Shown here piece after piece: positions 8,320 to 17,587 of a stretch of DNA of 27,253 bases; position 1 is the first letter of the stretch, and each line of letters opens with the position of its first letter. The notes under the pieces are model-generated. The model was not told where the DNA came from and did not search any database. It saw only the letters and a program-made list of their open reading frames with translations. Source of the DNA: Gracilaria domingensis (lineage: Eukaryota; Rhodophyta; Florideophyceae; Gracilariales; Gracilariaceae); contig VCMS01000463.1 in NCBI GenBank assembly GCA_022539475.1, positions 1-27,253 on the forward strand, read 5' to 3'. A program made the position numbers and the translations under genes.

Positions 8320-10113
8320 CTATCCAGGCCGTTGAAAACGGGTTGCTCCGTTCGCGTACGGGATTTTCGGCCCGTTCACACGGTTTGCATCTGCGTAAAG
8401 CAGCGTGCTGTCCCGAGCGGTATCGAAGGAGGCATCCGTCGTTGACGGTAGTTCCGTAGTTGGAATGGAACTCCGGCCTTCCTGGGCCAACTGGACGTTG
8501 TCGTACTCCCTTGGAGAGGCCTCGCTCGTGTGCAGCGACAACGATGGGGATCCGGTCTCCATCATCAACGCCTTGGCGGACTTCGACCTGGTGACAAGAC
8601 CTCGTGCACGAAGTGCATCACCCTCCGCTCGAGCGTACTGGACTAACTCGAGGTAGGTAATCTTCCGCTTATCCTCGCGGTAGCGGGCGACCAAGGTCTT
8701 GATGGCCGGGTCGAGGCCGTCGACGAACATCGTACAACGTTCCCCTGCGGGGTAGACATTACCACAACGGTGGAAAGCCTTATTCAGGCGGACCGAGTAA
8801 TCAGTTTCCGTCTCTCCAGACTTCTGCCGGGTGTCCCGGAGTGCCAGGATGGCCGTGCCGATTGCGTCGTTGGTGGCGTACGAGCGCAGCAAGTACTGGA
8901 CCGCTTCCGGCCAGCACGTAACCCCTCCTTCGGAGGCACGAGATGAGCCTCTTACAGAGTTGAACTGGTCTTCGGCCACCCCCCGTAAGAAATACGGTAA
9001 CGCAATGTAGGCCTGGCCCTCGTTCATCCCGAGAACATCGGCCTCCGCCACAAAACAGGCGAGAAAATCAAGCACCAGGACTGGGTCGTCTCCAGAAAAG
9101 GTCTGGTTACGCAGTGAGAGCTGCATACGGCGGATGCAGTCCTTCACTTTACCCGTCCCACGGGGTACGCGATCCAATGAGGAATCCTCCAAACGGTAAT
9201 ACCTGTATGAGAGTAGCTTCCGATACATCGGGTTCGTTGGCTTCAGCTCCTTCGACCCGGAATGCTTCCGTCCCTTCGACTGGGTACGAACAACACCTTG
9301 GGTGGCCGATGACCGCTTAGAGCGTGATGAGTGCCCTGCACGACCATCTTCGATGGAAGACTCTGACGAGTCAGAAATTTCCGAATCATTCGGGGCGTCA
9401 GCTGACGTACTCGAATCCAAGTCGGAGTACTGGTTTTGCTCCTTGGCCTGCCGCCTGCGGCGTGATTTGTCCCGACCGGTGTTCTTGTCGCGATGCGACA
9501 CTTCAACCGGCTCCGCCGGAGTGGCGAGTTCCGCGATAGCGGCCTTCTCCAACGTCTCCAGACGGCTTCGAATCCGATCGAATCGGGTCTCGATTCCTTC
9601 CACGAAGGCAGCGGGTCCTCCAATGCATTCCAGCACGGAGTTGACATCGGACCGTAGAATACGGAGATCCTCTGCAACATCCTTCACAGGAAATGTGCGG
9701 ACTTCCTCCCGGAGCGTCCGGACTTCTCCCGCGAGAGAATCATGGGCTCCCATAAGGGAATTGTGAGCAGCTCGCAGTATGCAAACCTGCTCTTCCAGGG
9801 TTGCACCCTGGGGGTCATCAATCTTCTCCCGACGGGCTTGAGACGCCTCGGCGGTCGCCTTTACCTGCCCAGCAGGAGCCAGTGCGGCAGCAACAGATGC
9901 CGGAGCAATCCCATCAGTGGGAGGGATCAACGGGGAAAACGGAAGTGTCAGGCGTGCCGGCGGGTTAGACGTCCGCGAGGACGGTCTGTTACCCAATGTA
10001 GATCCAGGGCGGACTGGTATCCTCGAAGGGGGCCGACCATCCGTCGGATTACAACCGTTGGTGGAACGACTGCGAGTGATCGCAGGCTCCGCATCGGAGG
10101 GCTTCCGAGACAT
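8320..10113 (-). CDS. gag: Retrotransposon gag polyprotein
   Basis: 597 codons from ATG at 10113 to TAG at 8320-8322. Order of parts: a Ser/Pro/Arg-rich N-terminus; a predicted coiled coil (residues about 100-190, containing LRTLREEVRT-like heptads); a basic GRDKSRRRRQAK patch; a Ser/Asp/Glu-rich acidic stretch; and a helical capsid-like region (about 290-510) with the pattern of retrotransposon gag domains, including a tryptophan near WPEAVQYLL, the run ETETDYSVRLNKAF and FVDGLDPAIKTLV. The protein would form the cytoplasmic particle that packages element RNA. The zinc knuckle lies beyond the stop, in the same frame. Because no pol is found, the copy is non-autonomous or truncated. The Ty3/gypsy-like class is inferred from gag alone. 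Confidence 0.8.
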   Translation of the reverse strand: MSRKPSDAEPAITRSRSTNGCNPTDGRPPSRIPVRPGSTLGNRPSSRTSNPPARLTLPFSPLIPPTDGIAPASVAAALAPAGQVKATAEASQARREKIDDPQGATLEEQVCILRAAHNSLMGAHDSLAGEVRTLREEVRTFPVKDVAEDLRILRSDVNSVLECIGGPAAFVEGIETRFDRIRSRLETLEKAAIAELATPAEPVEVSHRDKNTGRDKSRRRRQAKEQNQYSDLDSSTSADAPNDSEISDSSESSIEDGRAGHSSRSKRSSATQGVVRTQSKGRKHSGSKELKPTNPMYRKLLSYRYYRLEDSSLDRVPRGTGKVKDCIRRMQLSLRNQTFSGDDPVLVLDFLACFVAEADVLGMNEGQAYIALPYFLRGVAEDQFNSVRGSSRASEGGVTCWPEAVQYLLRSYATNDAIGTAILALRDTRQKSGETETDYSVRLNKAFHRCGNVYPAGERCTMFVDGLDPAIKTLVARYREDKRKITYLELVQYARAEGDALRARGLVTRSKSAKALMMETGSPSLSLHTSEASPREYDNVQLAQEGRSSIPTTELPSTTDASFDTARDSTLLYADANRVNGPKIPYANGATRFQRPG

Positions 10114-10863
10114 CGGTATCCAACCAACCGTTACACGGGAACTTCCGAGAGAAAACGAACCTCAAAGAGGGTACACAAAAGTGGGTCAACTTTCTAGGTC
10201 GGGAGACCACTTTGTAGTGCAACCCGTGAGCGGGGAAAAGACACCACGAAGACGTTCGGGATCTTCCTCTACTGAGGGCAACCCAGAGAACAGAGCCTCT
10301 CTGGAATGGCGCAACTAGCCGGGTGTAAGACCGGGGCCAAACCGTCACGACGGGGCGTTGAGAGTTGAGCAGAGAAGGGTGACTCGCACGCGAGTGTAGT
10401 AGCCTCGAAGAGGGACGAAACCACAGAGTGGGGAAAGGGAAAGATAGGAGAGAGAGAGGGAAAAGAGAGGTTCGGCGTATCGCCGGGGTATTCCCTATAC
10501 AGGGTCGAACACGACAACAGATGGTTATAACACTCCCAAAGTTGGGTTCTGTGGAGACGTAGGGTGGATAGCCGCACCGTTACAACGGGGAGCCCCTCCG
10601 ATAAGGAGTTGTGCACCACCGAAGGCGAGAGTGGCTAGAGCCGAGATCCTTGAGGTAGGATCACCCTGGTTGGGGCACTTTACTGGTGCAACGGCGGCGA
10701 CGCCGTCGCACTAAGTAGTGTCCTCACTAAAATTAATAAATAATATTAACTAAACTTCCCACTAATTGTGGCAACCGCCCACGTGTAGTGGCCAACCTTC
10801 GATCACCTCCACCGTGTCCCACGTGTCCGAACCATCCCAATGGCAACCACTAGTAACTACTAG
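10114..10863 (-). other. 5' leader and LTR-like region of gag element 1
   Basis: Non-coding. Read on the minus strand it leads into gag. It contains a 31-bp motif at 10192-10222 that is shared with the second element (11499-11528), and a GC-rich imperfect palindrome near 10688-10710 (stem ACGGCG/CGCCGT). A related GGCTCTAG(C/A)... segment at about 10632-10650 may be a primer-binding site, but I could not match it to a tRNA. LTR borders could not be fixed. Confidence 0.5.
10192..10222 (-). repeat. Leader motif shared by the two gag elements (copy 1)
   Basis: TTCTAGGTCGGGAGACCACT on the plus strand, continuing to GTAGTGCAA. It is the same as 11499-11528 apart from one base of indel. It lies about 80 nt before gag here and about 120 nt before gag in the other element. 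It contains an internal GGTC/GACC hairpin and may act in RNA packaging or translation; this function is a guess. Confidence 0.75.
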
Positions 10864-11376
10864 TCATATACTGGTGTGTACCAGGCAAACCCGTAAACGG
10901 GAAATATGACTAAGTCCAGTCAGAATACTCATAGATGAGCGTTGCACTACAGATCTCAGGACACGAATGACGTCTGTGTTGTCCCGCTCATCCGAATTCT
11001 CCATTCGGCTGCGGAGTGAGGTAATCTTCTCAATCAGGTTCATTTGCGAGCTCTGCAGAATTCTCACTTGTGCCTCCAATTCTCGGAGTGTATATTCATC
11101 GGACTTCGACGACAGGGTCTGCACCGCAGCTGCGGGATCGGCCAGTCCTTCAACTTGGGTTTGGAGGGCACCGTTACTAGTCGAACGGGCACCCCTGGAA
11201 GCAGGGCCTGGTTCATCATTTCCCGGGACGTTGAGGACATCCCGCGGAAGCGGTGGTAGGCTCTCAGGTTGGCCCGAAGTTCCGGGTGATCTAGCAGAGC
11301 CTGGAACCGAACCCGTTCTCGAACGGTTGTTCCGGGAGCGATTCTGGGAGGAACGATTATTATTCGCGATCGACAT
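10864..11376 (-). pseudogene. Truncated gag N-terminus of a second, related element
   Basis: 170 codons from ATG at 11376. The basic, Asn/Ser/Arg-rich start (SQNRSRNNRSRTGS) is followed by a coiled coil with LRELEAQVRILQSS, which aligns with LEEQVCILRAAHNS in the neighbouring gag. The capsid-like and zinc-knuckle parts are missing. The frame is lost at about 10910, where the leader-like sequence of the other element begins. It is a 3'-truncated relative lying head-to-tail with element 1, not a recent duplicate: the coding parts are clearly diverged. Confidence 0.65.
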
Positions 11377-11498
11377 CCTTCCAAAACAATCGGGTCACTG
11401 GGAAACCAGACAAGCTTCCTCGCAAGAGGTCAATAAAACACAATTCCGCTAAGCGGTTCTTCCCGACTCCAGAAGTAGAGAGGAACTCCGAATTCGAC

Positions 11499-11528
11499 TT
11501 CTAGGTCGGGAGACCACTTGTAGTGCAA
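11499..11528 (-). repeat. Leader motif shared by the two gag elements (copy 2)
   Basis: Matches 10192-10222 with one missing T (CACTTGTAG versus CACTTTGTAG). It is kept although the surrounding leaders have mostly diverged. Confidence 0.75.
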
Positions 11529-12107
11529 AACCACTCCACGGACTGAGACAAAAATCACCCGCGTGCGCGGTAACCACTCAAGGTGTTCAGCCTTGCTCCT
11601 TATGTCGTGCGGCTGAGTGGGAGAGCCCTCTGCTGAAATCGACACGTGCCAGGCGTAACTCCGGGCGACCTCTCTCTGCTTTACAGAAGGAGGTGAAGTC
11701 GGGGAATCCACCGATGTGGCCGGCACAAGTGGGAAGGGGCACGCCACAGGAGTGGTAAGATCCGGGTTAGCGGTGGGAAAGAGGGGAAAAAATACGGGGG
11801 AATCGGGCCGTGTATATGGAGCATGAGCCCGGGTAACGGGGGTGGATGGCGAAAACAGCGCTGAATAAACCTGTGCACTCAGGGCGGAACACACCACAAC
11901 CGTGGGTAAACAATGTACAAATAAGAACACAGAAAGAAACAATAGAAACAGGAAGTAGCACCGTAGTGTGCGGACAGTGGTTCCCTGACGGGCAAGGGGG
12001 GATAACTACACCGGAATGGTGGGAATACCCTCCTCGATAGAGTGGGATCGGTCACCAGCGGAGCTAGTTAGAGCCACGATTCCCCTTGTTGGGGTTTACT
12101 TAGTGGG

Positions 12108-12129
12108 GGCGACGGCGGTCGCCGTCGCC
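12108..12129. repeat. GC-rich palindrome in the retroelement leader
   Basis: 22 nt of near-perfect dyad symmetry built from GGCGACGGC. A similar but less perfect palindrome sits at the same relative place in element 1 (about 10688-10710). It may be an RNA hairpin of the leader or LTR R region. Confidence 0.7.
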
Positions 12130-12633
12130 TAAGTACTGGCACTAAGCTACCGCTAGATTACTGGTCATTGCTGGCACCGTGGCCAGTATTGGCCACGTGT
12201 GCATCACTGTACCCCCTTGACTCACGGGGCGTCCGCCCGGGGCGGAAACACTACACGTGTCCGGAAACTATATCCCTCTCCGGTGAATTCCCAGATTGGG
12301 TGAACCCTCCCTATCGATACTCATAACCGGGGGGTGTTACCGTCACACTTGGTCTAACAAATATGAGTCGCCATCAGCGGCTTTCCCCGAAAAAGGGGTT
12401 TGTCTCTACACTTTGGTTAGGATCCTCCGTAATGCCTTAAAACGAAGACAATATCTTTTTTCCACAACGATCAATAAGTCCGTAGAATCGGCCGGCAATC
12501 AGACTACATCTGTTAATTAGAAGCAATTAGTTGTTTTCCGCCATGATTTGTATTCCTCATTTAACTTTAATTTGGCGGATTTGATAAAGGTTTGACTGTT
12601 GGTTTATTGATTGTTAGTGTTCTTTATATTTTT

Positions 12634-13140
12634 TTAGTGAACGTAATATTGAAAACGACTGCTGCGAATGCGGTAATCGTGAATTTTCTTAATGTGATTG
12701 TCAGGAACATTGATGATCTTTTCGGCATTCATCGTGGTGGTATCCTTGCGACTGAACTTTGTGGTGTTATCTTGCTGCATAAATGGCTTAAGCAGTGATA
12801 CATGGAAGGTGTGGTGAATTCGCTCCAACCGTTCTGGTAGCTTCAATTCAAAATACGTGCCTGCAGCTAGGACCTTGCCTACGGTATATAGTCCTATATA
12901 CTTTGTAGATAACTTCCTCCTTCAGCCTTCTTCAAAATCAAGTTCTTCGTTGATAGCCTAACCTTGTCACCAACTTGATAGCATAACCTTACCACCAACT
13001 TTAAATAATTGTTGCTTGCGTTTGGCATTGATGTCGTCTATCATTTTTAGATTGGTGGTTTCGACAGATGCCTTTGCAACTTCGGTTGCATACTTGATTT
13101 TATACATGAATTTTCCTGTAGCATCTCTGGTGCTCTCGGT
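12634..13140 (-). pseudogene. Ty3/gypsy integrase C-terminus with start of chromodomain, decayed
   Basis: On the minus strand the sequence translates, across at least two frame changes, into the tail of a Ty3/gypsy pol. The order is a KFMYKIKYATEVAKAS-type helix, VGDKVRLSTKNL, LSTKYIGLYTVGKVL, then LPERLERIHHTFHVSLLKPF. The last is the typical HxxFHVSLLKP end of gypsy integrases. After it, IINVPDNHIKKIHDYRIRSS...QYYV is the start of an integrase-linked chromodomain and ends at a stop. In a live element this part helps choose the insertion site. A 25-bp tandem duplication (12951-13000) breaks the frame. The rest of pol is missing: at 13140/13141 the sequence jumps into a transposase fragment. 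Confidence 0.8.
12951..13000. repeat. 25-bp tandem duplication inside the integrase relic
   Basis: 12951-12975 and 12976-13000 match at 22 of 25 positions (TGATAGCCTAACCTTGTCACC versus TGATAGCATAACCTTACCACC). 25 is not a multiple of three, so it shifts the frame. Confidence 0.85.
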
Positions 13141-14420
13141 GACGAATCGAAGTGTTCAAGAGTCGGAACGAAACCGCCTTTCACGAGGGCCGAATTCACC
13201 AGAGTTATCCTTGTCTTTTCTGGGAAGTATGTAATAGAGTGCTCATCCAGTGTTTCTTTCACGAGACTGAGGAAAGAAGGAAGGGCCTGTTCACCAATTT
13301 GATCAAGAATCGACCTTGTGTCCCTACTTGAGAACATCTCTCTAACAGCAGTTCATGTTTTTGAACTGGACATACTTGAAATACAATGTTGAAGAGCTCG
13401 TAAAGTGAAAGAACGCCCTCTCATTGCAAACCGAGGAAGCTGTGTGGAAGTTCCTGGTAAACCTGGATTACGCTGGTAAGGAGTATTGCCATTCCATTGC
13501 TTTCTAACATGTCCGTGCTCAATGGAGCGAATAGTCTCCTCCACAGCCGTTGCTGTTCTTCTGGACGTCTTTTTGTAGTGTCTTTTAAATAGCAGGTGTG
13601 CATGTTCGTATATGCCTGCGTCGTAGTACTTGATACTTCCCAGACGGCGAATATCGTCCACGAGATGATCGAGAAGATGAAACTTCAGAGTTCCCAGTCT
13701 GGAGGGATGAAAATCCGCAAGAGTCTTTGTTGCGGAACGCTTGAAGGCTTCAATCTCCGAGCTAAGACACAGGAGAGAGCTTTCAGTCCAATACGGGTCA
13801 CGATTGTATCTGAATAAGGTCGAGAGAAAGTCCGAGTACTGAGAGAAAACGGTTGTGATTGGGGCAACCTCCTGTTCTCCACAGCATATGTCAAAGAATG
13901 CTCCTATGAAGGGGAAGACCATGTCAAGTGCTTTGTAGTTTTTGGCCTCCAGCATTCCACGGAGACCGTCTTTCGTGAAGATACCATTCAAAGATTTGCC
14001 TTTCTCCTGCGTGGAGAAATCGATATGTAAACCTTTGGCAGGAGAATCGCGTTCTATGGCAGCTAGAATTGCGTTTGCATGGTTGAGGAGTTGGGTGCGT
14101 ATCGTTCGAAATGAACGCGATGCAGATGTTCCTATTGTGGTGCACAGGGTGTCTGACTGCAGTCTCTCGATTGTGGCCGTTTTTATCAACTTTGAGATGC
14201 CGAGATGCAAGTTGTGTAATGGTTCGAATGAGAACAGACTGTATGGAGACAATCCCGGGATCATTCCAAGGCTTACGGAAGTTTCGAGGAACGAAGGAAT
14301 GAGAGATATGGAATTTGAACGCATCAGAGTATCCGCTTGAGATCTCCTCTCCCTCGCACGACGTGGACGTCTTTCCGCCTCGTCTTTTTGTGCATGTTGC
14401 AAGATAGCTGTGTATGTCTT
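13141..14420 (-). pseudogene. Transposase fragment, copy 2 (near-identical internal piece)
   Basis: Matches 2967-4246 at a constant offset of 10174 with only scattered single-base differences, so it is a recent copy. Both ends of the gene are missing. A Trp codon of the intact gene is TGA here (13351-13353), between SSMSSSKT and TAVREMFSS, so it can make only a short internal peptide of no known use. The left edge is a clean join to the gypsy relic; the right edge joins an inverted piece of the same gene. Confidence 0.9.
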
Positions 14421-14574
14421 CTAAGGCACTTAAGCTGGGACGACCCAAATACCCCATCATCCAACATGTCTTCGCTTCTCCAGCATTTGGTCCCAGTAGA
14501 AAGCCAAGGTTTTCCACTGTATTGGTAAGCGGAGAAGATTCAGAGACTTGGGTTGCCCAGGTAGTCGCTCTGAT
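14416..14574 (+). pseudogene. Inverted 159-bp piece of the same transposase
   Basis: The reverse complement of 2811-2969. The join to the larger piece falls on the shared GTCTT(C), so it looks like a microhomology junction. Together the two pieces cover 2811-4246 once, but the 159-bp end has been flipped and moved to the other side. Confidence 0.9.
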
Positions 14575-14764
14575 GTCGGCCACGTCGCGATTCGGAGCTA
14601 TTGCAAAGGTCGCGTATTGTGCCAAAAGTCGCGGATCAAGTGGGTGTGAAGCGCTAGTTTTCTCTAGTTTGATATATGTGCACGGCGTGTGCAGCGAAAT
14701 CACTGCCGGAAGAGCCGGGAGGAGTGCTTTCGAAGGTCTCCGGAGGGTGCCAGAATGTGGCCAG

Positions 14765-14856
14765 AACGTGCCCGCGGGCGGGGGGGGGGGGGGGGGGTCG
14801 GTCGTGTTAGGGTAGCTACCCTAACACGACCGGACCCCCCCGCCCGCGGGCACGTT
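14765..14856. repeat. Hairpin unit 1 of array 1
   Basis: About 92 nt of dyad symmetry centred on GGGTAGCTACCC at about 14815. The left arm has a run of 18 G, longer than its partner C run, so the loop-out or the assembly of this run may be inexact. Confidence 0.85.
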
Positions 14857-14889
14857 TTGGACGATTTTTTGAAAAAGGTGCGATTTTAT

Positions 14890-14961
14890 GCCCGCGGGCG
14901 GGGGGGGTCGGTCGTGTTAGGGTAGCTACCCTAACACGACCGACCCCCTCCGCCCGCGGGC
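14890..14961. repeat. Hairpin unit 2 of array 1
   Basis: Outer arms GCCCGCGGGCG, inner arms TCGTGTTAGGGTAG, centre AGCT. Only a few mismatches. Confidence 0.85.
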
Positions 14962-15014
14962 ACGTTCTGGACGTTTTTTTGAAAAATTTGCGATTTTAAA
15001 ATGTGCGATTTTAT

Positions 15015-15089
15015 GCCCGCGGGCGGGGGGGGGGGTCGGTCGTGTTAGGGTACCTACCCTAACACGACCGGACCCCCCCGCCCGCGGGC
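15015..15089. repeat. Hairpin unit 3 of array 1
   Basis: Same plan as unit 2; the centre reads GGGTACCTACCC, so the exact centre pairing is lost by one change. Confidence 0.85.
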
Positions 15090-15127
15090 ACGTTTTGGAC
15101 GATTTTTTGAAAAATGTGTGATTTTAT

Positions 15128-15200
15128 GCCCGCGGGCGGGGGGGGGTCGGTCTTGTTAGGGTAGGTACCCTAACACGACCGGACCCCCCCGCCCGCGGGC
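15128..15200. repeat. Hairpin unit 4 of array 1
   Basis: Same plan; TCTTGTTAGGG in the left arm against CCCTAACACGA on the right gives one G-T mismatch. Confidence 0.85.
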
Positions 15201-15238
15201 ACGTTTTGGACGATTTTTTGAAAAATGTGCGATTTTAT

Positions 15239-15310
15239 GCCCGCGGGCGGGGGGGTCCGGTCGTGTTAGGGTAGGTACCCTAACACGACCGACCCCTCCC
15301 GCCCGCGGGC
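15239..15310. repeat. Hairpin unit 5 of array 1
   Basis: Last unit, joined to the flank CACGTTCTGGCCACATT that is shared with array 2. Confidence 0.85.
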
Positions 15311-15420
15311 ACGTTCTGGCCACATTCCGGCGCCTTCCCGGGATCTCCCAAAACACGCCGCCCTGCAGTGATTTCGGTACACCCGGCCGCCGGTACGTTG
15401 GCGCCGCTGTCCACGTGTAT

Positions 15421-16142
15421 TTGCGGGAGTAGGCTCTACATGGAAGTGAATGAGTGTACTCTTGACTACTATGCAAAGCATTTGAAGATCACGATTAGAC
15501 AGCACGACCATTGCTCACGTGAGTCATCATTGCGTGAACTCCACGACTCTAAAGCGTACAATCAGCGTGCGAGCGGCCACCGTCTGTGTTCTGCAAAGTG
15601 GAATATTGTCTGTTCGCTTTGGAAATTAAGCTAGTTTTTGGGCTTTCTGGGGCGCGCGAGGGGGTGGCAGAGGCTGGCACTCAAAAAATTAAGAAATTTT
15701 GGAATATTAAATTCCATGCCTTGCAGGTTAATGTTGGGGTCTCCTAGTTTTTGTAGAGGTTCTGCCGTTTTGCACCGTCTCATCCGCTCTTTTTCGCGAT
15801 CCTCTCTCAAATCTGCGTTTGTGCTAGGTTGCTTTTTCACTTTTCTCCCTGTCGGGATGCAAATCGCAACTCATTCCACCTCAATGATCCCACCGTTCCG
15901 TCCCATTCAAATCGGCCTGATTCTTTACTCAATTTTCGCCAATCACGCGTTCGGATCCTCCCTCCTCGTCTCCCCAAAAGTTATTTTTTAGAAGCACGGG
16001 TGGCAACTTAATATACAATACAAATTATATCTCATCTCCATCCGTTTTACCGACAAGAAACTGCGCAGGATCAATATCGCTTGAACCAAAAGCTCACTAC
16101 CAGCCCCACTGAGCGGCACGCTGCCTATTTCACTCACACTCT
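15421..16142. other. Non-coding stretch, nothing firmly recognised
   Basis: Only short frames with low-complexity or Arg/Lys-rich translations on both strands. A basic minus-strand frame near 15640-15840 is open but has no recognisable domain. Confidence 0.4.
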
Positions 16143-16650
16143 CTACGATGCAATAGTATAATTACAAGCCATAACAGTCCCATACTTGCCTTTATCTTTG
16201 CTACCAAAAATATCTCTGTGTATTTTTGCTTCAATCTCCAAATAGTCTTCAATCTTTAACTCCCTTAGATCCATCGCTCTCTTACCTTCTATTATGACAA
16301 CATTTACCTTCGGTTTTACATCTGTCTGCACTCCATCACCAATTTTCCTCTTCTTGGCAAATATACAATCTTCATCTACCACTTGCTTGTAGTACAACAT
16401 CCGAACCGCCTTCCAAATGGCTTTATATGCGTATGTCTGCCGTCTAATGGCGTTATAGAGCTTATTATCCTCACTGTATTTGTTGCACGTAATTAAAACA
16501 CAAGGCTCCCACTAACTTGAAGACGTCAATGCCATACGGTGCAAGCAAAAAGTGTTGAGCTCTTCAAACTTCTGATCTTGTTTCACGGCTTTTTTACCCT
16601 GAATTCGTCCCCTTCCTCTAATCCAAGTTCTCATTGTAAGCTCTTCTGTA
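16143..16650 (-). pseudogene. Unknown AT-rich coding remnant, frameshifted
   Basis: The minus-strand frame at 16143-16511 is open, with its first ATG at 16400, and encodes a hydrophilic Lys/Ile/Glu-rich protein end (KIEDYLEIEAKIHRDIFG near the C-terminus). Before it, YSEDNKLYNAIRRQTYAYKAIW reads well without an ATG. Two further frame changes upstream connect it to LLAPYGIDVFKLVGALCFNY and RGRGRIQGKKAVKQDQKFEE. The joined reading looks like one gene with at least two indels. Its AT-rich codon use differs from the GC-rich genes nearby. I recognise no family; a decayed mobile-element or foreign gene is possible. Confidence 0.4.
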
Positions 16651-17587
16651 CAAACTTCTATCTTTCACTAGTTAGTGTCCACTTATTGTCTTCCTACAAT
16701 ATCATTAAATAGTTTTTTAACCGCCTTTCTTTGACCTAAATTACTCTTTCATCGAAGGATGAGAAAACTTTTAAGCCGTTTACAACGATTAACAGTTTTT
16801 TTCAACTTTTGCACGGCAAAGCCGCTTCTTTTTACTGGTCTTTGTTTCCCAACGCGCCAGGCAATAGTGGTTAATCGTTGTTGTGACATATACATCAGTG
16901 GTAGGATTGTTAGAGGCATGGTTTGCGGATTTTGATTGCTTTTGGAGAGTGGAAGATGAGTGCTTATGATGGAATGGGGAGGATATTGAAGCAAAAATGT
17001 TTGGCTGTGCTCCAAAGCAGCTGTGAACTGTTTTAGGCGATTCATTATATACGCCTGTCTCACAGCTGAATGCAGACTCTATTCGTGTCGTTATGAACGG
17101 TTTATGATATAGTTGGTTGTTGTTGAGTTTTTAGTTGACGTATACTCGCAGAGATTGGAATGGAAGTGAGCAGAACGGTGCAAGTAGCTGTAGATTGTTC
17201 TCGTTTTCTGTAGCAGGGACATAGTCTACATGTGATGGACTGCGGGACGTCAGTAACGCGACAGGAACGAGCTGCTGTGTGCTTGCTCTCGTGAAAAACA
17301 CGGCGAGCACAATAGCTCGAATGCTGTATGGCAGTTAAAAGTGGAGAGTTATAGTTTTTCTTCTGGTTTGAACGGTTGAAGTCAAACACAACGACGCTTA
17401 TAAGGGTGAAGATCTCGAGCACTGGAGTCTTTTTCAAAGGCACGGAGGAGAACTCGCGTGAGCGTGGAGTCAACACTGCGCACGACCAACGTTGTGCTCT
17501 TCACTTGACAAATGGGCGCGAGAGCGAAATGTACGTGCGCGCACCGACGCGCACGTGTATCCATCTTGTACTGCAAAGGGGCAGAAA
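16651..17587. other. Non-coding or decayed stretch
   Basis: A minus-strand frame at 16749-17063 and fragments below it (for example EDNKWTLTSER near 16690) might be the upstream part of the remnant at 16143-16650, but stops occur every 20-40 codons. A 9-bp hairpin ACGTGCGCG/CGCGCACGT lies at 17533-17556. Confidence 0.3.

Larger units (their letters stand above)
11377..12590 (-). other. 5' leader and LTR-like region of gag element 2
   Basis: Non-coding; parallels the leader of element 1. It contains the shared 30-bp motif at 11499-11528, a near-perfect palindrome at 12108-12129 (GGCGACGGC/GCCGTCGCC), CACGTGT elements, and a CCCCGAAAAAGGGG hairpin near 12386-12400. The minus strand at 12360 reads TGTTAGACC, a possible LTR start. 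The matching end was not found, so this stays tentative. An AT-rich stretch of no clear identity follows from 12500. Confidence 0.45.
14690..15420. mobile_element. Foldback-type element with five long hairpins (array 1)
   Basis: Five GC-rich palindromes (14765-14856, 14890-14961, 15015-15089, 15128-15200, 15239-15310) are separated by AT-rich spacers containing TTTTTTGAAAAA and TGCGATTTTAT. The spacing is about 111-125 bp. The outer flanks are inverted copies of each other: CGAAATCACTGCCGG near 14694 pairs with GCAGTGATTTCGG near 15365, and GGCCAGAACGTGCCCGCGGG near 14758 pairs with CCCGCGGGCACGTTCTGGCC near 15303. Inverted ends and inner hairpins are typical of foldback elements. No protein is encoded. 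Confidence 0.75.

Noticed and set aside
9302..9766. Plus-strand frames of about 150 codons opposite gag
   Set aside because: Antisense shadows of the gag coding sequence, with no recognisable motif.
13924..14703. 259-codon minus-strand frame spanning the copy 2 inversion
   Set aside because: An accidental frame across a rearrangement junction; it does not match the transposase reading frame.
14780..14797. G-quadruplex or biological poly-G tract
   Set aside because: The run of 18 G is longer than in sister units and exceeds its pairing partner, so an assembly or sequencing length error is as likely.
14765..15310. CRISPR array
   Set aside because: The repeats are long palindromes with repeated, not unique, spacers, in eukaryotic sequence with no cas genes.
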